DNA of 64,000 nt from Uliginosibacterium aquaticum. GTDB taxonomy: Bacteria; Pseudomonadota; Gammaproteobacteria; Burkholderiales; Rhodocyclaceae. Of this stretch, positions 60,782-64,000 are shown piece after piece. The stretch is taken from positions 682,001 to 746,000 of the forward strand of contig NZ_JABCSC020000002.1 in the NCBI RefSeq assembly GCF_012972705.2. The letters run 5' to 3'. Position 1 is the stretch's first letter. Each line of letters begins with the position of its first letter. The notes beneath the pieces are model-generated. The model saw only the letters and a program-made list of their open reading frames with translations. It was not told the DNA's origin and ran no database searches. A program made the position numbers and the translations under genes.

Positions 60782-62551
60782 TCAGGCGCGCTTCAGCCAC
60801 CCCTGCAGCAGGGCGTTGTCCGTCGCACCGGAGGCCAGTGTCAGCAGGCACTCGTCGACGCGCGGCGCGGCCAGCAACACAGCAAAGCGCAGCAACTCAT
60901 CGCGGCGAAAAACGAGGATCTCCAGTACGTCGCCGACGCTGCAGCGGGCAAGCAGGCTGTCGAGATTGCTGCCAGTCACCCGCAATCCGTTCAGCGCGAC
61001 CAACTCATCTCCCGCCGACAGACCTGCCGCTTGCGCCGTACCACCATCGAGCACATTGGCGAGTTTCAGCACATTACCCTCGGAGCGCGTGCGCAGGCCC
61101 AGCCCGCCACTGCGCGAACCAGACTTGCGACTCAGACTGATGCCAAAAGGCTTCAGCAGCTTCGCCAGTGGCACATCCTCCGTGCCCTCGGCCCAACGAG
61201 CCACCTCACGCCGCACATCAACGCCGGTCGCAGCCTTGATGATGGCCGGCATGGCTCCCTCGGGCACGCCGGCCGAGTCCGCCCCATAGTGCTGCCACAG
61301 ATGGCGCATCACATCGTCGAGCGATTTTGCGCCGCGGGTCTTGGCGCGGATCGTGAGATCCAGGCCAAAAGCGACCAGCGCACCCTTCTGGTAGTAACTG
61401 ACAATGGCGTTCGGGCTGTTTTCGTCCTGGCGGTAATACTTGGTCCAGGCATCGAAGGAAGAGTCGGCCACGCTCTGTTTGAGACGCCCGCCATTGCGTT
61501 CGACCGCCGTGATGTTCTTCGCCATCAGCCCTAGATACTCGGCCGGGGTAATCAGCCCCGCGCGCAGCAGGGCGAGATCGTCGTAATAAGAAGTAAACCC
61601 CTCGAACACCCACAACAGGCGGGTGTAGTTCTCTTCCTGCAGACGGTAAGGTGTAAAGACCGCCGGCTTGATGCGTTTGACATTCCAGGCATGAAAATAC
61701 TCATGACTGCACAGCCCCAGGAAAGTCCGGTAGCCCTCGCTCATATTGAGCTCGCCCGGCACCGGCAAATCATTGCGCGAGCAGATCAGTGCGGTGCTGT
61801 CGCGATGCTCCAGGCCACCATAGCCCTCGCCCACCACCAGCGTCATGAACAGATACTGGCTGAAAGGCGGGCGCTTGCCAAAATGGGCCAACACGGCTTC
61901 ACAAGCCTTCTTGAGGTCTGAAGCAAGGCGCTGGGCATCGAACACGGCACGCCCGGTAATGACCATCTCGTGCGGCACGCCCCCCGCTTCGAACTTCACC
62001 GACTGCCAGGCCCCCATTTCAACCGGGTGATCGATCAGCGTGTCGTAATCCGGTGCTTCACGCAGGCCGAAACCGGCTCTATCCACGCTGCGCTTCGTCG
62101 CCGCCGGCAAGGTCGTGGCTACTTTCCAGCGCTCAAAATCAGCACCTTCCGGGCGGCGGATGTCGACCCGGTGCGGCTGCTTTTCACGCCCCGTCACCTG
62201 CAGAAAAAGCTGGGTGCCGTTAAAGAAGCCGTGACTCTGATCCAGGTGCGCGCAGCGCACCGACAGGTCCCAGGCATAGACCACGCTCTCAACCACCAGC
62301 GCCAGATCCGGATCGAGCTTGGCAGTGCGCCAGGAATGCTTGTCCAGCTTCTCCAGTGCTACTGCCTTGCCGCCCTGACTAGCCCGGATTTCAACGAAAT
62401 TGCGGGCGAACTCACGAATCATGTAGCTGCCGGGGATCCAGGCCGGCAGGCGGAGGATTTCACCCGTTGCCTGAGGCGCGGCCAGCGTGAGCGTGACACT
62501 GAACAAATGGGCTTGTGGATTGCGGGCTTCAACGCGGTATTCGATGCTCAT
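60782..62551 (-). CDS. M61-family aminopeptidase with PDZ domain
   Basis: A 589-residue metallopeptidase of the M61 (glycyl aminopeptidase) family. The N-terminal beta domain has PAWIPGSYMIREFARNF; the gluzincin zinc site is SHEYFHAWNVKRI (His283, Glu284, His287) with the third ligand Glu317 in VFEGFTSYYDD; the C-terminal part (about 470-560) is a PDZ domain (GLSAGDELVALNGLRV). No signal peptide is seen, so it is cytoplasmic. ATG 62551 opens the conserved start. A tandem AGTCGGG repeat takes the place of a ribosome site. Confidence 0.92.
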   Translation of the reverse strand: MSIEYRVEARNPQAHLFSVTLTLAAPQATGEILRLPAWIPGSYMIREFARNFVEIRASQGGKAVALEKLDKHSWRTAKLDPDLALVVESVVYAWDLSVRCAHLDQSHGFFNGTQLFLQVTGREKQPHRVDIRRPEGADFERWKVATTLPAATKRSVDRAGFGLREAPDYDTLIDHPVEMGAWQSVKFEAGGVPHEMVITGRAVFDAQRLASDLKKACEAVLAHFGKRPPFSQYLFMTLVVGEGYGGLEHRDSTALICSRNDLPVPGELNMSEGYRTFLGLCSHEYFHAWNVKRIKPAVFTPYRLQEENYTRLLWVFEGFTSYYDDLALLRAGLITPAEYLGLMAKNITAVERNGGRLKQSVADSSFDAWTKYYRQDENSPNAIVSYYQKGALVAFGLDLTIRAKTRGAKSLDDVMRHLWQHYGADSAGVPEGAMPAIIKAATGVDVRREVARWAEGTEDVPLAKLLKPFGISLSRKSGSRSGGLGLRTRSEGNVLKLANVLDGGTAQAAGLSAGDELVALNGLRVTGSNLDSLLARCSVGDVLEILVFRRDELLRFAVLLAAPRVDECLLTLASGATDNALLQGWLKRA

Positions 62552-62577
62552 AGTCGGGAGTCGGGAGTCGGGAGTCG
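62552..62577. repeat. Tandem heptanucleotide repeat at the M61 start
   Basis: AGTCGGG occurs three times in a row, then AGTCG. It directly adjoins the ATG of the M61 gene (minus strand), so copy-number change would alter the leader. No normal ribosome site is visible there. Confidence 0.7.
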
Positions 62578-62636
62578 CTCCATCGTAGCTGATCACAGAG
62601 GCCCAGCAAAAAAACCGCTCATCCCGCAGTGAGTGG

Positions 62637-62667
62637 CGACGAACGGCATTCCGACAGCCGTTCGTCG
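62637..62667. promoter_or_regulatory. Perfect inverted repeat between the M61 and PL10 genes
   Basis: CGACGAACGGC and GCCGTTCGTCG (11 bp) enclose a 9-base loop. No T-run follows on either strand. It lies 80 bases before the PL10 ATG, and may be an operator or a REP-like element. Confidence 0.5.
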
Positions 62668-62746
62668 GGATTTAGTCCTCTTGCAACACCAATTATCTAG
62701 GGTTTACCCCTATCAGCGTTCCAACCCTCCAAGAAAGCCTCGCCGC

Positions 62747-64000
62747 ATGCACCTCATCCGCCGTACGAGTTTCATCATCCTGTCCTCGCTGTTCATTTCC
62801 GCGAGCCTTGCCCAGACGCCGGTCAGCAACAATGCACCGCCCACCGGCAGCGCCCCTGCCCGCGCCGGCAGTGTGCTGAAGACCGTGGCCCTGATCATGG
62901 GTGAGCCCAACTACTCGATCGATGGTGGCTACGAGGAACTGGAAGAAGGCCTCTACTCGCAACCGGAGCTACTCCCTGGCGAGCGCATGCTGGCGCCGCT
63001 GAACGCCATCATCCTCGGTCTGGGTGGCGAAGCGGAGCTGGATCCTGCGCAGCAGACCGCCCGCTTCACCCTCAACGGCAAGACGCTGCTGCTCAAGGCG
63101 GGGCAGACGACTGTTCGCGTTGGCAACACCGATGTGCAGGCCGATATCGCTCCACAGTGGCGTAACGCCAATCTGTGGGTGTCCGCGCACTGGGTCTTCG
63201 ATCAGTTCGGTGCCTACTCCAAGTGGGACAAGACCCGCCAGCGCTACACAGCCTCCCTGATCCTGCCCGCCGGCAACAAGGTGGCCGGTGTGGCCAAGGG
63301 TGGCCCGGTAGTCGAAGGCAATCTGGACAAGCAGGATGCTGCCTTCTGGGCCAGCGCTGAGGGCCGCAAGGTGGCCGGCGTAATCATCGGCTATCAGAAC
63401 GCCGATGGCGGCTGGCCCAAGCTGGAACGCGACGCCAGCCTCACGGTGCCGGTCAACCGCGCCGCCCTGAGTGGCTTCAAGGCCAAATCCACCATCGATA
63501 ACGACGCCACCACGAAGCAACTCAGGGCACTGGCAGCGGCCTACCGCAACCATCCGGACGAAACAATCCGCGCCAGCATCGATCGCGGCCTCGACTACCT
63601 GCTCTCCGCCCAGCAGCCCGGCGGCGGCTGGCAGCAATACTGGCCGGCACCGCAAGGCTACAAATCGCACATCACCTTCAATGACAACGCAATGGCAAAT
63701 GTGCTCGAAGTGTTGCGCGACGTGGCCCAGCTGCGCGACGACTTCGCCTTCGTCAGCCCGGTACAGGCCAAGCGTGCCAGCGTTGCGTATGACACAGGCC
63801 TGTTACTGATCCTGCGCACGCAGATCCGCATCGGCAGCAAGCGCACAGGCTGGTGCGCCCAGTACGACGTCGAAAATCTGCAGCCGGCGATGGGGCGTGC
63901 TTTCGAACTGCCCTCAATCAGCGGGGGTGAAAGCGTGAATGTGGTGCGCTTCCTGATGAGTGTCGAGAAACCCGCACCGGAGATCGTGCAGGCCATTCAG
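62747..64000 (+). CDS. Secreted pectate lyase PL10 with copper-amine-oxidase-N-like module (partial)
   Basis: The first 418 residues of a secreted protein; the window cuts it. A signal peptide (residues 1-22) is followed by a module at about 45-165 ([45 protein letters not shown]) that resembles the Cu_amine_oxidN1 domain, known as a binding or anchoring fold. The PL10 lyase begins near residue 205: IIGYQNADGGWPKLE, STIDNDATTKQLRALA, RGLDYLLSAQQPGGGWQQYW and SHITFNDNAMANVLE are PL10 (PelA) signatures. It cleaves polygalacturonate and pairs functionally with the PL3 enzyme at 18 kb. ATG 62747 has only a weak AAGAAAG upstream. Confidence 0.88.
   Translation, partial: MHLIRRTSFIILSSLFISASLAQTPVSNNAPPTGSAPARAGSVLKTVALIMGEPNYSIDGGYEELEEGLYSQPELLPGERMLAPLNAIILGLGGEAELDPAQQTARFTLNGKTLLLKAGQTTVRVGNTDVQADIAPQWRNANLWVSAHWVFDQFGAYSKWDKTRQRYTASLILPAGNKVAGVAKGGPVVEGNLDKQDAAFWASAEGRKVAGVIIGYQNADGGWPKLERDASLTVPVNRAALSGFKAKSTIDNDATTKQLRALAAAYRNHPDETIRASIDRGLDYLLSAQQPGGGWQQYWPAPQGYKSHITFNDNAMANVLEVLRDVAQLRDDFAFVSPVQAKRASVAYDTGLLLILRTQIRIGSKRTGWCAQYDVENLQPAMGRAFELPSISGGESVNVVRFLMSVEKPAPEIVQAIQ

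Noticed and set aside
1-64000. tRNA, rRNA, insertion sequences, prophage or toxin-antitoxin genes
   Set aside because: None recognised when reading both strands by eye; a tRNA scan and profile search could still find something small.

Overview
The window reads as a chromosomal segment of a GC-rich betaproteobacterium. The gene neighbourhoods (ilvE / CHCC zinc finger / waaF, nudJ-mnmA, imuA-imuB-dnaE2) and the metabolism (pectin degradation, C4-dicarboxylate TRAP uptake, several chemosensory proteins) fit Rhodocyclales. A pectinolytic Uliginosibacterium-like bacterium is my best guess, but it is inferred from gene content only. I found no rRNA, tRNA, CRISPR array, prophage or insertion sequence.

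Layout. 1-7.3 kb: the 5' part of a DIE2/ALG10-like membrane glycosyltransferase (minus, runs off the left edge), a giant thioester alpha-2-macroglobulin and a response regulator. 7.4-9.4 kb: KDG kinase and KDPG aldolase. 9.5-15 kb: the SOS mutasome operon imuA-imuB-dnaE2 behind a perfect LexA box. 15-19 kb: a YkgJ-type protein, a secreted Asp-box propeller and a secreted PL3 pectate lyase. 19-25.2 kb: DJ-1/PfpI protein, SnoaL-GGDEF diguanylate cyclase, ParC and a chemoreceptor with a periplasmic CXXCH haem motif. 25.3-28.2 kb: a compact signalling operon (PilJ-type sensor fused to an Hpt/HATPase kinase, receiver, CheX). 29-34 kb: dctPQM TRAP transporter and oligogalacturonate lyase, followed by a convergent family-5 solute-binding protein. 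36-45.4 kb: a nine-gene chemosensory operon (mcp, cheY, STAS, cheA, mcp, cheW, cheR, cheB, receiver-EAL). 45.4-64 kb: mostly housekeeping genes (EamA exporter, mnmA, nudJ, ilvE, waaF, yajQ, ppnP, argF, rpsT, murJ) mixed with hydrolases, a SpmA-SpmB fusion, a metzincin-like protein, an M61 peptidase and, at the right edge, a PL10 pectate lyase cut by the window.

How it fits together. Two secreted pectate lyases (PL3, PL10) would make oligogalacturonides. Oligogalacturonate lyase would cut these to monomers, and KDG kinase and KDPG aldolase finish the route to pyruvate and glyceraldehyde-3-phosphate. The intermediate kduI/kduD steps are not in the window. Uptake could involve the family-5 binding protein, while the TRAP system looks like a C4-dicarboxylate importer. 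A second theme is environmental sensing tied to c-di-GMP: GGDEF, receiver-EAL and YajQ proteins beside two chemosensory operons and a haem receptor, with no flagellar genes nearby.

Intergenic DNA holds many clear hairpin terminators and several palindromic repeats. The repeats include two that look like one dispersed family whose central palindrome varies while staying complementary (near 52.5 and 56.07 kb).
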